Below, piece after piece: positions 1-9,376 of a stretch of DNA of 64,000 bases. Position numbers and translations under genes: made by a program. Below the pieces are notes generated by a model. The model saw only the letters and a list, made by a program, of their open reading frames with translations, was not told the DNA's origin and searched no databases. Location of the stretch: positions 5,276,585 to 5,340,584 of the forward strand of contig NZ_CP055156.1 in NCBI RefSeq assembly GCF_014217805.1, given 5' to 3'. How positions within the stretch are numbered: the first letter of the stretch is position 1; each line of letters starts with the position of its first letter. Source of the stretch: Adhaeribacter swui (GTDB lineage: Bacteria > Bacteroidota > Bacteroidia > Cytophagales > Hymenobacteraceae).

Positions 1-122
1 GTGCTTAGAAGTTAGACAAACCTTTACCCCCAAGAGGTTTCTTGTTTCCTATTCTAAAGAACAGCTTTTTATGAAATACTAAAAAAGTAAAATTTTAAAA
101 TTTAAAATTTTACAAGCCACCC

Positions 123-349
123 ATGCAACAAATAGCTTGAGCCAGGTGCAAAGAACGACGCTAAACTGTTCGAGCGTTCAGCGAGTTTTTAGCGTCTTGA
201 TTTTTTTGGTTCTTTTTGTATCAAGACAAAAAGAACAAGAAGCGAGCAATGAAACAACTCCAGTAAGCCATCAAAGCTGGTACAGCAGCTATGCGAACGA
301 TAATCCACTTTATAAATCGTAAGGCACAGAAGTAAATCCGCGCCATAGT
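123..349. repeat. Dispersed intergenic repeat, copy 1 of 2
   Basis: A stretch of about 230 bp that recurs at 18108-18340 in the same orientation. Both copies begin ATGCAACAA, share the block GCTAAACTGT-CGAGCGTTCAGCGAG, carry the hairpin GTTCTTTTTGT / ACAAAAAGAAC (209-236 here) and end with AAGTAAATCCGCGCCATAG. A 61-codon frame crosses it, but its only recognisable content is the repeat itself, so I do not call it a gene. The surrounding gene-free stretch 1-529 otherwise holds an AT-rich palindrome at 89-113 and the mtaB promoter. Confidence 0.8.
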
Positions 350-514
350 GTGAGAATAAACCAGCATCAGCCGCAACGAAGTAAAAGATAATTATATCAT
401 TATAATGCTAACTCCAGTACAAAAAACACGAAAATTCAAAATACAAACCATCTCTAAACATCAAAGGTTTAGATAAATGTACTCCGTAAACTAGGGTCTG
501 TCATCTAAAATAAG

Positions 515-522
515 TACCTTTG
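515..522 (+). promoter_or_regulatory. Bacteroidota-type -7 element (TACCTTTG) for mtaB
   Basis: TACCTTTG fits the Bacteroidota sigma-A -7 consensus TAnnTTTG. It ends only 7 bases before the mtaB ATG at 530, so the transcript would have almost no leader. I do not see a good -33 TTTG at the usual 19-base spacing. Confidence 0.45.
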
Positions 523-529
523 CGGCGCA

Positions 530-1855
530 ATGAAAAAAGTGGCCTTCTATACGTTGGGATGTAAACTGAATTTCTCGGAAACGTCGTCTATTTCCCGGAT
601 TTTTCAGGAGCGCGGTTTTGAAAAAGTGAATTTTGAAGACCGTGCGGATATCTATGTAATTAATACCTGTTCGGTTACCGACAACGCCGATAAAAAATGC
701 CGGAAAGTAGTTAAAGAAGCTTTAAAGCATTCTCCGGACGCTTTTATTACCATTGTGGGCTGTTACGCCCAGTTAAAGCCCGAAGAAATCTCGAATATTC
801 CGGGAGTAGATGCCGTATTAGGCGCTGCCGAAAAATTTCAGTTAGTAGATATTCTGGACGGTTTTGTAAAAAAAGACAAGCCACAAGTACACGCAAGCGC
901 TATTTCGGAAGCCAATACGTTTCATAATGCTTACTCCATTGGCGATAGAACGCGTACTTTTTTAAAAGTGCAGGATGGCTGCGATTATTCCTGTTCTTTT
1001 TGCACCATACCACTGGCTCGGGGCAAGAGCCGGAGCCAAACCATTAGTTCAGTAGTAAATTCGGCCCAGGAAATTGCGGCATCTGGCGTTAAAGAAATTG
1101 TGTTAACCGGCGTAAACCTCGGCGATTTCGGCATTTTGCCGGGGCAAGGCCGCCAGCAAACATTTTACCACTTAATCCAACAACTAGATCACGAAGTTAC
1201 CCAAATCGACCGGTTCCGGATTTCTTCCATTGAACCTAATTTATTAACCAACGAGATTATCCGTTTTGTGGCGCAATCGCAACGGTTTGTGCCGCATTTT
1301 CATATTCCCTTGCAATCCGGATCGAACAAAATTTTAAAATTAATGCGGCGGCGCTACCAGCGGGAATTATACCGCGAGCGGGTAATGGAAATTAAAAAAG
1401 TAATGCCGCACGCCTGCATTGGCGTAGATGTAATCGTGGGTTTTCCGGGCGAAACCGATGAAGATTTTATCGATACCTATAATTTTTTAAACGAACTCAA
1501 TATTAGTTACCTGCACGTTTTTCCGTATTCGGAGCGGCAAAATACCAAAGCCATCAACTTGCAAGGCAGCGTGCCCTTAGGCGAAAGAAACCGGCGAGCC
1601 AATATGTTGCGCATTTTATCTGAAAAGAAAAAGCGCTTTTTCTACGAACAACACGTGGGTTACGAAACTACCGTATTGTTTGAGGCCGATGTAACCAATG
1701 GCCTGATGGAAGGCTTTACCAATAATTATTTGCGGGTACAGGTGAAATATGATCCTATTCTGGTAAATGAGTTAAAACGGGTTCGTTTAACCGGGGTAAA
1801 CGCGGCAGGTTTAATGGAGGCCGAAGAAGTATACGCGGAAGTATATCAGCATTAA
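530..1855 (+). CDS. mtaB: tRNA t6A37 methylthiotransferase MtaB
   Basis: Radical SAM methylthiotransferase that converts t6A to ms2t6A at tRNA position 37. The N-terminal UPF0004 domain has the three cluster cysteines Cys11 (TLGCKLN), Cys47 (NTCSVT) and Cys78 (VGCYAQ). The radical SAM triad is Cys151-x3-Cys155-x2-Cys158, followed by GGxP-like core elements and a C-terminal TRAM-like region. The length of 441 aa is normal for the family. GCKLN and NTCSVTDNAD separate it from MiaB, which is encoded separately at 18550. Its stop codon overlaps the stop of the convergent gene at 1852. Confidence 0.93.
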   Translation: MKKVAFYTLGCKLNFSETSSISRIFQERGFEKVNFEDRADIYVINTCSVTDNADKKCRKVVKEALKHSPDAFITIVGCYAQLKPEEISNIPGVDAVLGAAEKFQLVDILDGFVKKDKPQVHASAISEANTFHNAYSIGDRTRTFLKVQDGCDYSCSFCTIPLARGKSRSQTISSVVNSAQEIAASGVKEIVLTGVNLGDFGILPGQGRQQTFYHLIQQLDHEVTQIDRFRISSIEPNLLTNEIIRFVAQSQRFVPHFHIPLQSGSNKILKLMRRRYQRELYRERVMEIKKVMPHACIGVDVIVGFPGETDEDFIDTYNFLNELNISYLHVFPYSERQNTKAINLQGSVPLGERNRRANMLRILSEKKKRFFYEQHVGYETTVLFEADVTNGLMEGFTNNYLRVQVKYDPILVNELKRVRLTGVNAAGLMEAEEVYAEVYQH

Positions 1856-2514
1856 TTAGTGAGTACCGGTAACGCAGATACCGGAGTTTCCGGAATTACA
1901 GGCTGTTTCTCCCGTTCTTTATGTAACCGAAAACGTACCCCAAAAGATAAACTGATTAAGCTGGGATAGCCGGGCACAAAGGTAGTCGAGAAATCCAGTT
2001 TATCGGTTAGTTGGTAATTGTACTCCAGCTCGCCGGCGTACGGAATAAACTTATACTGCCATTTAGCATCCGGTTTTCCGTTAAAAAAACCCGAATCCTG
2101 GTAGCCAGGCAAACTATACCAGTTGCGGCGGTAGATAAAGGTGGGCCCCATGCCCCCACTCAGCTCGTGTCGCTTATTTTTAAAAATCATGGCCCGGAAA
2201 CCAATGTGCGTAAACCCACCCAGGAGCGCTGCACAATCGGTATAAAGCGCCTGAATGCCTTTCACCGAAAATTTATCTGGTTTTATAAAGCTTTCGTAGG
2301 AGGCCATGCCGCCTAAGTTAAAAACAAAATACCCTTTATTATCGGGGTTAAGGGGCATTAACGGTGCATTAGGGTCTCCTTTGGGATGCAGGCTTAAACC
2401 AAAGTACTTAATGCCGAAATAGTTTTGGGAAAAGGTTTCTTGCGTTAACCCGACCGAAAGTAGTCCCACAACAACCCAAACTCGCTTAAACTGGTTACTT
2501 AAAGTACGCCGCAT
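1852..2514 (-). CDS. Exported hypothetical protein, probable outer-membrane beta-barrel
   Basis: A 220-aa protein with an N-terminal hydrophobic signal (about residues 12-29, ending near ETFSQ). The remainder has alternating aromatic/polar stretches and ends in a strand-like SLSFGVRFRLHK, typical of small outer-membrane beta-barrels. A Pro-rich tail (residues 203-217) follows. No enzymatic motif is visible. The gene is convergent with mtaB and the two stop codons overlap by three bases, with no room for a terminator between them. Function unknown; the barrel assignment is inference. Confidence 0.7.
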   Translation of the reverse strand: MRRTLSNQFKRVWVVVGLLSVGLTQETFSQNYFGIKYFGLSLHPKGDPNAPLMPLNPDNKGYFVFNLGGMASYESFIKPDKFSVKGIQALYTDCAALLGGFTHIGFRAMIFKNKRHELSGGMGPTFIYRRNWYSLPGYQDSGFFNGKPDAKWQYKFIPYAGELEYNYQLTDKLDFSTTFVPGYPSLISLSFGVRFRLHKEREKQPVIPETPVSALPVLTN

Positions 2515-2709
2515 CCCAAAAAATTTAAAAATTTGAATGTACTCGCTGCTGCAATTGTGGGTTTATAAATATATTATTCCAGAAAATCTTAAAACGTAAC
2601 GCTTCTCAAAATTCAGCAATCTAATCCGCTTTATTTCTAACCTAATAACCTGATTTATAACATAAAGTTTAACTTTTGGCAAGAAGCTTTTACCTACATT
2701 TTATTAAAA

Positions 2710-4284
2710 TCAGGCGATTGTTTCTTCCTCTATGGGGTATTGCATCATCCGGTCTAACCGTCCTTCTTTCAGGTAAAAGTAATTATTTACAAAATGCGGT
2801 ACTTCGTCGGCGTAATGCGATACCAGAATTAAAGTAGTATCGGGGGTGCAGTAATTTTTTAAAAGTTGGGTAGCCCGTTGGATGTACTCCCGGCTTAATC
2901 CCTGTAAAGGTTCGTCCCAGATTAACAAAGCCGGATTTTTAAGCACCGAACGGATAAGTAAAACCAATCGTTGTTCGCCCGCTGACATTTGCAGGAATGG
3001 TTTGGTGAGTAAATCTAACCGGTCAAAAAAAGCAAAATGATTCTGAATTTGCGCTTCCTGCTCGGTAGTTAAAGTTTTAGGCCGGGTTAGGGTATCGGTA
3101 TAACCGGTGGCCGCTACTTGCTGCCCCGATAAGGGTTGCCGGAAATACAAATGCAACTCCGGCGACACAAACCCCATGCGTTTTTTAATATCCCAGATGC
3201 TTTCGCCGGTGCCTTTCCGTTTATCAAACAAATAAATTTTATTCGCAAAAGCCTGCGGATTATCGGCATAAATTAAAGATAGAATGGTGGTTTTACCCGA
3301 ACCGTTAGGCCCGATTAAGGCCCACTTCTCCCCTTTCTGCACCGTCCAGGAAATGTTTTCCAGAATGGTTTTATTCTGATAACGCACAAATACGTTTTCA
3401 AACTTTACGGCAGTTGCAAAGTCAATTTTTGCTTTAGGTATAGTAGTTAATTGTAAATCTTGGCTTTGATCCGAATTCTCATCCTTTGCGGCGCCCTCTG
3501 TTTGTAATTTTTTAAAAAAGTCGGCGCGCGATAAGACAGCTTTTATTTTAAAATCGTCCAGCCAAAGCACTTGGGTAATGCTTTCGGGGATTTCCTGTTG
3601 GTTAGTGGCCAGTAAAATTTGCGTGCCCTGCTTTATTACATTGTTAATAATAGCGTTTAGTTGCTGTCGCGATTTTTCGTCTAAACCGGTAAAAGGATTA
3701 TCCAGGATGAGTAGTTTTGGTTTTTGCAGCAAAGCCCGCGCAATTTGCAACTTGCGGGTTTGGCCATTGGATAGTTTAATTAAGGTCTCGGGCAATAACT
3801 CTTTTAATTGTAGCAGGTCTATAATTTCTTCTATCTCGGCGTAAGTACAGGTTGTGGTTACATTGGCAAGTATTTCGCGCACGGTAGGTATGGCAATTTC
3901 ACTTTCCAAACTTTGGTAGCGTTGCTGGTAAAACGCCCGCTCGTAATTAAAAAAGGAGTTTTGCTGCTGAAAAGTAATTAAGGCCGAATGCGCCCGGAAG
4001 CTAGAACGATCCACGGTTTGCAGTTCAGCGTCCGTATTTACCCGTACCTTCAATTCATAATTACCCGACCGCAAAGGCAATTGCCCCGCTAGAGCCGACA
4101 AGAAAGTAGTTTTACCGGCCCCCACGGCTCCGTAAATGGCCCATTGTTCGCCGGGTTTAAATTGCCAACTCAAGTCAGAGAAAACTACTTGGTTTTGGCG
4201 GGTAAAAGTAGCCTGGCTCAAGGTAATGGCTACCGAACCAGCCGTATCATTTTTTAAATTATTCATGAATTTACAAGTACGCAA
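2710..4284 (-). CDS. Tandem ABC ATPase, ModF/PhrA-like
   Basis: Two ABC nucleotide-binding domains in one 524-aa chain with no membrane segment. Domain 1 has Walker A GAVGAGKTT (residues 52-60), signature LSNGQ and Walker B LLILDNP. Domain 2 has Walker A GPNGSGKTT (about residue 330), signature MSAGEQ and Walker B LLIWDEP. The architecture matches ModF/PhrA-type tandem ATPases, whose role is poorly defined. Walker B of domain 1 ends in Asp-Asn rather than Asp-Glu, so the usual catalytic Glu is Asn and the first site may bind ATP without hydrolysing it efficiently. No permease is adjacent. The start could be the ATG of MNNLK six codons in. Confidence 0.85.
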   Translation of the reverse strand: MRTCKFMNNLKNDTAGSVAITLSQATFTRQNQVVFSDLSWQFKPGEQWAIYGAVGAGKTTFLSALAGQLPLRSGNYELKVRVNTDAELQTVDRSSFRAHSALITFQQQNSFFNYERAFYQQRYQSLESEIAIPTVREILANVTTTCTYAEIEEIIDLLQLKELLPETLIKLSNGQTRKLQIARALLQKPKLLILDNPFTGLDEKSRQQLNAIINNVIKQGTQILLATNQQEIPESITQVLWLDDFKIKAVLSRADFFKKLQTEGAAKDENSDQSQDLQLTTIPKAKIDFATAVKFENVFVRYQNKTILENISWTVQKGEKWALIGPNGSGKTTILSLIYADNPQAFANKIYLFDKRKGTGESIWDIKKRMGFVSPELHLYFRQPLSGQQVAATGYTDTLTRPKTLTTEQEAQIQNHFAFFDRLDLLTKPFLQMSAGEQRLVLLIRSVLKNPALLIWDEPLQGLSREYIQRATQLLKNYCTPDTTLILVSHYADEVPHFVNNYFYLKEGRLDRMMQYPIEEETIA

Positions 4285-4466
4285 CTGCTCCTTATGGTGT
4301 TCACACCGGAATTTAAATGCGCAGTAGTTGTTTTTCTGTGGCAGTTTACCGGTTAAAAAATGCCGAACAAAGTGATTTTTTAAATTTTTGCCTGCGTAGC
4401 TTCCGGTTAAATACTATTTAAGCAAAACACTTCCAATTTAAACTGGCCGAAATAAGTGGCGGGTTT

Positions 4467-5330
4467 TTACTCGCGTCCGTAAAAGTAAAGCTTTACTTGC
4501 TGGGCTAAACCTTTCTCGCTTAAGGTAAAAAATCCGGAATTGTCTGTGGCAAAAGTAATAGCTTCGCCTTGCGGCTCAATATTATAAGGCAGGTTAGTGA
4601 AATCCCGCTGCAAGGCGTCGGCCAGTGTTTCGTTATTTGGCCGGGCATAATAGTACAGGCTGGTGTAGGTTTTTAGTAATAATTCTTTGCCATCCGGCGA
4701 AATGGCCGCGGCTACAATGCCACTGTATTTGGTAGTGCCTACCAACGTAGCCGTATTTACCGCGGCATAATTAAAAGGAGCAGTTAAGCGGTACAACTTA
4801 CCCGGGCTATCGCGCTTGGTTATAATGTAAATGTCCTGGGTGGTAGGGTCCACGAGAAAGGCTTCGGCATCGTGCGAGCCATCGGGGTATTTAAATTTTA
4901 TCTTTTTTACATTATCTACGGTGGTGGCGGTAGCGGCTGGTTCGGCAAACTGGTAAATGGTATACTCCGGGTATTTACTGTCGTTGTCGCCGATGTCACC
5001 AATAAAAACATCCGTGTTGCTTAAAGCCATTTCTTCCCAATCGCGGTTTACGGCCCCTTTTATGGTTATCTGTTTTACTACTGTTCCGTTATGGTCCAGT
5101 AAGTAAAGTTGGTTGGGGCGGCCACTATCTTCCTGCACCCACATTTTACCCGGGTTTGTTTTACTATCGGCAATGCCGGAGGCTTCTTCAATAATGGGGG
5201 TAACCGTTACTTCGGTAGGTGTTTTTTTAAATTTTTCCTTTTGGCTGAACGGCGACTGAATTTTGTCGTCGCAGGCAGTTTGGCTTACCAACAAAGCCAT
5301 TAAACCCCAACTTTTTACTACTGTTTTCAT
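4467..5330 (-). CDS. Hypothetical lipoprotein, possibly beta-propeller
   Basis: A 287-aa protein with a signal peptide and lipobox (VSQTAC, Cys20), so predicted to be lipid-anchored. The residues after Cys are Asp-Asp-Lys, a charged stretch of the kind that can act as a surface export signal in Bacteroidota. The mature part contains repeated blade-like units (GIADSKTNPGKMWVQED, DIYIITKRDSPGKLYRL, GIVAAAISPDGKELLLKTY), which suggests a beta-propeller. I recognise no catalytic motif. It stands alone between a tandem ATPase and a divergent glucan phosphorylase-like gene. Confidence 0.75.
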   Translation of the reverse strand: MKTVVKSWGLMALLVSQTACDDKIQSPFSQKEKFKKTPTEVTVTPIIEEASGIADSKTNPGKMWVQEDSGRPNQLYLLDHNGTVVKQITIKGAVNRDWEEMALSNTDVFIGDIGDNDSKYPEYTIYQFAEPAATATTVDNVKKIKFKYPDGSHDAEAFLVDPTTQDIYIITKRDSPGKLYRLTAPFNYAAVNTATLVGTTKYSGIVAAAISPDGKELLLKTYTSLYYYARPNNETLADALQRDFTNLPYNIEPQGEAITFATDNSGFFTLSEKGLAQQVKLYFYGRE

Positions 5331-5555
5331 GTACCAATAAGTATCGTTTTTACTTTAATCTTTTTTAAGCACAATAACTGTAATTTAAACTTTTCGGTTG
5401 ATTGTGTTCGGTGTTTTTCGCAAACTCAAAATTAAGGGTTGCTTTTAAATTACTTTATCTATATTTAACAAGTAACTGCTGCCACTTAAAAGAAAAGCGC
5501 GCATTTATTTTTTAAAAATTTAAAATCTAACGTTTTAAGAACCAAGGCCTATTCT

Positions 5556-7208
5556 ATGACATTCGCTGATTTACAACCTTCGCCCACCTACGCTAGCGCT
5601 TATAAAACCCGGGTAGCTTATTTTTCCATGGAATTCGCCATTCACCAGCCGTTAAAAATTTACTCCGGAGGCCTGGGCTTTTTGGCGGGCTCGCACATGC
5701 GCAGCGCCCACGAATTACAACAAAACTTAATTGGCGTGGGCATTCTCTGGAAGTTTGGTTATTACGATCAGATTCGCAAAGCCGACCAATCCATGAACGT
5801 ATTGTTTCAGGAAAAGCTGTATTATTTCGTAAAAGATACGGGTATTCGGTTTCAAATTGATATCAACAACTCACCGGTTACGGTAGCCGCCTATTACCTG
5901 GCTCCTGAAGTGTTTAACACGGTGCCGATGTTTTTTCTTTCTACGGATTTACCGGAGAATGATTACCTGGCGCGTACCACTTCTTATTACCTGTACAACT
6001 CCGATACGGCTGGCAAAATTGGCGCCAGTATTTTACTGGGCGTAGGGGGCGCCAAACTGCTGGACCTGCTCGAATACAACCCGGAAATCTATCATTTTAA
6101 CGAAGCCCACCCTTTGCCCGCGGCTTTTTACCTGTACAATAAATTTAAAAATTTAGCCGAAGTTAAAAAACGCGTGGTATTTACCACCCATACCCCCGAA
6201 GAAGCCGGTAACGAAAAAAACGACATTCATTTATTAAACAAAATGAGCTACTTCTGCGGTACCCCGCTCGAAGAAGTGCGGCAAATTACCGGCGAATGGG
6301 GCGAAATATTTAATCATACGCTGGTGGCTTTGCGCATGGCCAAAATTGCCAACGGGGTTTCGGAAATGCACGGCGAAGTGGCCCGCCAAATGTGGAATGC
6401 CTACCCCGATATTTGCCCGATTTTACACGTTACCAATGCCCAAAATTTTAATTATTGGGCTGACAGCCAATTGTACCAGACCTTAAAAACTAACGACAAT
6501 GAAGGCCTATCGAAAAGAAAAAAAGAATTAAAAATAGAATTGTTCGAAGAAGTTGCCAACCAGGTAGGCGATATTTATAAAGAAAATGTAATTACCATTG
6601 TGTGGGCGCGCCGCTTTGCCGGTTACAAACGGGCCGATTTGCTGCTCCGGGATTTGGCTCGTTTCGAGCGGTTGGTAACCAACACCCAATACCCAGTACA
6701 AATAATCTGGGCGGGCAAGCCGTACCCCATGGATTACGGCGCCATTGGCACCTTCGACCGTTTGGTGCAGGAATCTAAAAAGTTTCCGAATTGCGCCGTT
6801 ATGGTGGGCTACGAATTAAAACTATCTAAATTATTAAAAGGTGGCGCCGATATTTGGTTAAATAACCCCCGCATCCGCAAAGAAGCTTCGGGTACCAGCG
6901 GCATGACGGCGGCCATGAACGGTGCTTTAAATTTCTCGATACCCGACGGCTGGATTCCGGAATTTGCTCAACACGAGCACAACAGTTTTATCGTGCCGCC
7001 CGCCGAAGGCAACATGACCGAGTTTGAAATGGATGAATTTGACCACAGCAATATTTTGGACATGCTCGAAAACGTAATTTTGCCCATGTACTACGATGAG
7101 CCGGAAAAATGGCAGCAGATGGTAAAAAACAGCATGACCGAAATTATTCCCACTTTCGAATCAGGCCGGATGGCCGATGAGTATTACAAAAAGATTTATA
7201 ACGCTTAA
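5556..7208 (+). CDS. Alpha-glucan phosphorylase-like protein (GT35) lacking the PLP lysine
   Basis: A 550-aa protein of the short alpha-glucan phosphorylase type. It has the N-terminal YFSMEFAIHQPL-KIYSGGLG motif, the HFNEAH segment, the VVFTTHTPEEAGNE segment and the C-terminal EASGTSGM-AAMNGALN signature. Classical phosphorylases carry lysine in the GMK position, which forms the Schiff base with pyridoxal phosphate; here it is Thr451 (codon ACG at 6906). The protein may therefore not be a PLP-dependent phosphorylase and could be a related glycosyltransferase or non-catalytic. It is monocistronic, with a hairpin terminator at 7230. Confidence 0.8.
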   Translation: MTFADLQPSPTYASAYKTRVAYFSMEFAIHQPLKIYSGGLGFLAGSHMRSAHELQQNLIGVGILWKFGYYDQIRKADQSMNVLFQEKLYYFVKDTGIRFQIDINNSPVTVAAYYLAPEVFNTVPMFFLSTDLPENDYLARTTSYYLYNSDTAGKIGASILLGVGGAKLLDLLEYNPEIYHFNEAHPLPAAFYLYNKFKNLAEVKKRVVFTTHTPEEAGNEKNDIHLLNKMSYFCGTPLEEVRQITGEWGEIFNHTLVALRMAKIANGVSEMHGEVARQMWNAYPDICPILHVTNAQNFNYWADSQLYQTLKTNDNEGLSKRKKELKIELFEEVANQVGDIYKENVITIVWARRFAGYKRADLLLRDLARFERLVTNTQYPVQIIWAGKPYPMDYGAIGTFDRLVQESKKFPNCAVMVGYELKLSKLLKGGADIWLNNPRIRKEASGTSGMTAAMNGALNFSIPDGWIPEFAQHEHNSFIVPPAEGNMTEFEMDEFDHSNILDMLENVILPMYYDEPEKWQQMVKNSMTEIIPTFESGRMADEYYKKIYNA

Positions 7209-7229
7209 TTTCTATAAATTATACCTACG

Positions 7230-7290
7230 GCAGAGCTTCTGATAAATAAGTATGTATAAATCAGAAGTTCTGCATTTTTTAAATTTTTTC
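7230..7290 (+). terminator. Rho-independent terminator after the phosphorylase-like gene
   Basis: Imperfect inverted repeat GCAGAGCTTCTGAT / ATCAGAAGTTCTGC with a loop of about 16 bases, followed by a T-rich run (CATTTTTTAAATTTTTTC). Confidence 0.7.
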
Positions 7291-7409
7291 TTTTCCCGGA
7301 GCACCTAAAAACAAACCTGATCTGGTGAGATTGGCTAAAATTTTAAAAATTCAGTATAAACAATGTGCTTGATTGCCGTAAGATGAGTTAAAAGCAAACA
7401 AGTAATTGC

Positions 7410-7976
7410 ATGAGTGTAGAAAAAGGACCGGTGACGCCTCAACAGGCAACCTCCGGGATGGCGCAAATTGTAGAACGTAACATAAACGCGCTTTTAAAGC
7501 GCCGGCAGCATGAAGCCGCCAATCGAACCTGGCAAGATAAACTAGCGGATGGCGTCACAAAATTTGCCGGCAGCATGCTGTTCGTTATCATTCACCTGGT
7601 TTTATTTGGCACCTGGATTTTGTGGAATTCCAAGTTATTTCCGGTTAAACCTTTTGATCCATCGTTGGTAGTTTTGGCCATGTTTGCTTCGGTAGAGGCC
7701 ATTTTCTTGTCAACTTTTGTGCTGATTAGCCAGAACCGGATGGCCGCCATGGCCGATAAACGCGCGGATTTAGATTTACAGGTAAGTTTACTAGCCGAGC
7801 ACGAAATTACCCGCTTAGTTACTTTGGTCAGCCAAATCGCCAAAAAAATGGACATTCTGGAATCGCATAATCCGGAAATCTCGGAACTGGAACAAGATGT
7901 TCACCCGGAGAAAGTGTTGGATTCCATCGAAAAGTTTGAGGACAAGTACAACGCTGCACCTGGTACAGACCTGTAA
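7410..7976 (+). CDS. DUF1003 family membrane protein
   Basis: A 188-aa protein with the DUF1003 arrangement: a cytosolic N-terminus, two membrane helices (about residues 55-72 and 86-108) separated by a short loop with WNSKLFPVKPFDP, then the conserved NRMAAMADKRADLDLQV segment and a helical C-terminal tail. The biochemical role of DUF1003 proteins is unknown. The gene ends 8 bases before the stop of the convergent permease gene. Confidence 0.88.
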   Translation: MSVEKGPVTPQQATSGMAQIVERNINALLKRRQHEAANRTWQDKLADGVTKFAGSMLFVIIHLVLFGTWILWNSKLFPVKPFDPSLVVLAMFASVEAIFLSTFVLISQNRMAAMADKRADLDLQVSLLAEHEITRLVTLVSQIAKKMDILESHNPEISELEQDVHPEKVLDSIEKFEDKYNAAPGTDL

Positions 7977-7984
7977 TGCACTAC

Positions 7985-9223
7985 CTATTCGTAACGCAGC
8001 GATTCAATGGGATCTAATTTCGAAGCCCGGAATGCGGGATAATAACCCGAAATTAAGCCTACGCCCACGCAAACCATTAAACCCACAAATACCCACAACC
8101 AGGGCACTATAAAGCCCCCATTCCCAATTAAAGAAGCAACGGCATTGCCCATCAATACCCCGAAAAGTACGCCGGCTATGCCGCCCAAAAAGCAGATCAC
8201 AATGGCTTCAATTAAAAATTGCTGTCTGATTTGTTTGGCAGTAGCGCCCAAAGCTTTTCGGACGCCGATTTCCCGGGTACGTTCGGTTACCGAAACCATC
8301 ATAATGTTCATTAAACCAATAGAAGCACCCAGCAATGTAATAAACCCAACCAAGCCGCCGCCTACTTTTAAATAACCGGTTATTTCGTTCATGGATTTCA
8401 GCATGGAGTCGCTGCGGTTAATTTCAAAAGAATCTTCCTGTCCCAGTGGGTCGCGCCGTACTTTCCGCATAATGCCCGTAGATTCGGCCATGGCGTAAAA
8501 CAAGCTTTCTTTTGATAAAACTACCGTTTTAATTTCGTAGGTAAGTGCTTTTTGGCGAGGCATTTGGTTGCCGGTAACTAAAGGAATAATGATTAAGCGG
8601 TCCGCGCCACCGCCCCCCATGTTATTGCCGCTTTTTTCTAATTGGCCCACCACTTTAAACCGGCGCCCCAGCATAAATATGGAATGGCCCACCGGGCTTT
8701 TTCCTTTAAATAACTTTTCACTGATTTCGTTACCCACAATGGCTACATTGGCACCATTTTCTAACTCACTGTTAGAAAATGGCCGGCCCACTTCTACGTT
8801 GTAGTTTTCGTTGAGCAAATAATTTTCGTCGCCGGCCTGTACGTTAATGTTGGGGTTGGTTTTAACGTTACCGTTTTTAACAATGGTAGCGCCCGAAATA
8901 AAAGCCGATAAACTTACCCGGCCATTATCGCCGGTAAGTTCTTTGTACTGCCGGGCTTGCAAGTAAGTAATGGGCGGATAAATCCGGCCTTGCCGGCCAT
9001 TTTCGGAGTACCGGTTGGTATAGCCTTTGCTCACAATATCGTAAGAGTTGGCACCTAACGAAGAAAACGTTTGATCGATGGAGTATTTTATAGAATCTAC
9101 CGCCGTTAATATTCCCACCAACGACATAATGCCGATGGATACAATTAAAGCGGTTAAAATCGTGCGCAACAGGTTACTTTGAATCGAGCGTAAACCTTCT
9201 TTAATATTTTCAATTAAATTCAT
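7985..9223 (-). CDS. MacB-type ABC transporter permease (FtsX family)
   Basis: A 412-aa inner-membrane protein with one N-terminal transmembrane helix (about residues 21-42), a large periplasmic MacB-PCD domain (about 45-265) and three C-terminal helices of the FtsX domain containing the conserved TERTREIGVRKALGA motif. Such proteins pair with a separate ATPase for export or mechanotransmission. No ATPase gene is adjacent here, so the partner must be elsewhere or be one of the ATPases in this window. Confidence 0.9.
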   Translation of the reverse strand: MNLIENIKEGLRSIQSNLLRTILTALIVSIGIMSLVGILTAVDSIKYSIDQTFSSLGANSYDIVSKGYTNRYSENGRQGRIYPPITYLQARQYKELTGDNGRVSLSAFISGATIVKNGNVKTNPNINVQAGDENYLLNENYNVEVGRPFSNSELENGANVAIVGNEISEKLFKGKSPVGHSIFMLGRRFKVVGQLEKSGNNMGGGGADRLIIIPLVTGNQMPRQKALTYEIKTVVLSKESLFYAMAESTGIMRKVRRDPLGQEDSFEINRSDSMLKSMNEITGYLKVGGGLVGFITLLGASIGLMNIMMVSVTERTREIGVRKALGATAKQIRQQFLIEAIVICFLGGIAGVLFGVLMGNAVASLIGNGGFIVPWLWVFVGLMVCVGVGLISGYYPAFRASKLDPIESLRYE

Positions 9224-9340
9224 GCGTTTTCTACATTTAAGTAACCCACCTTTAAATTTTAATCGTTAAAACCAGTTCAGGTAAGTTTGTTTAAAATTAA
9301 GGGCAATTTCTGAAAAAGTACGCGTTTATAAGGTAAAAAT

Positions 9341-9353
9341 GTGTAAGTTACAC
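9341..9353. promoter_or_regulatory. Short palindrome upstream of the exported amidotransferase-like gene
   Basis: GTGTAAGTTACAC is a perfect inverted repeat with a one-base centre, 23 bases before the ATG at 9377. It could be an operator, but a chance palindrome cannot be excluded. Confidence 0.3.
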
Positions 9354-9376
9354 TAGTTTAATATTCCGGAAAGCAA

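Noticed and set aside
137-322. 61-codon frame across the first dispersed repeat (VFSVLIFLVLFVSRQKEQ)
   Set aside because: The reading frame coincides with the repeat and its hairpin; the second copy at 18108 encodes a similar run but neither has a plausible start, leader or domain.
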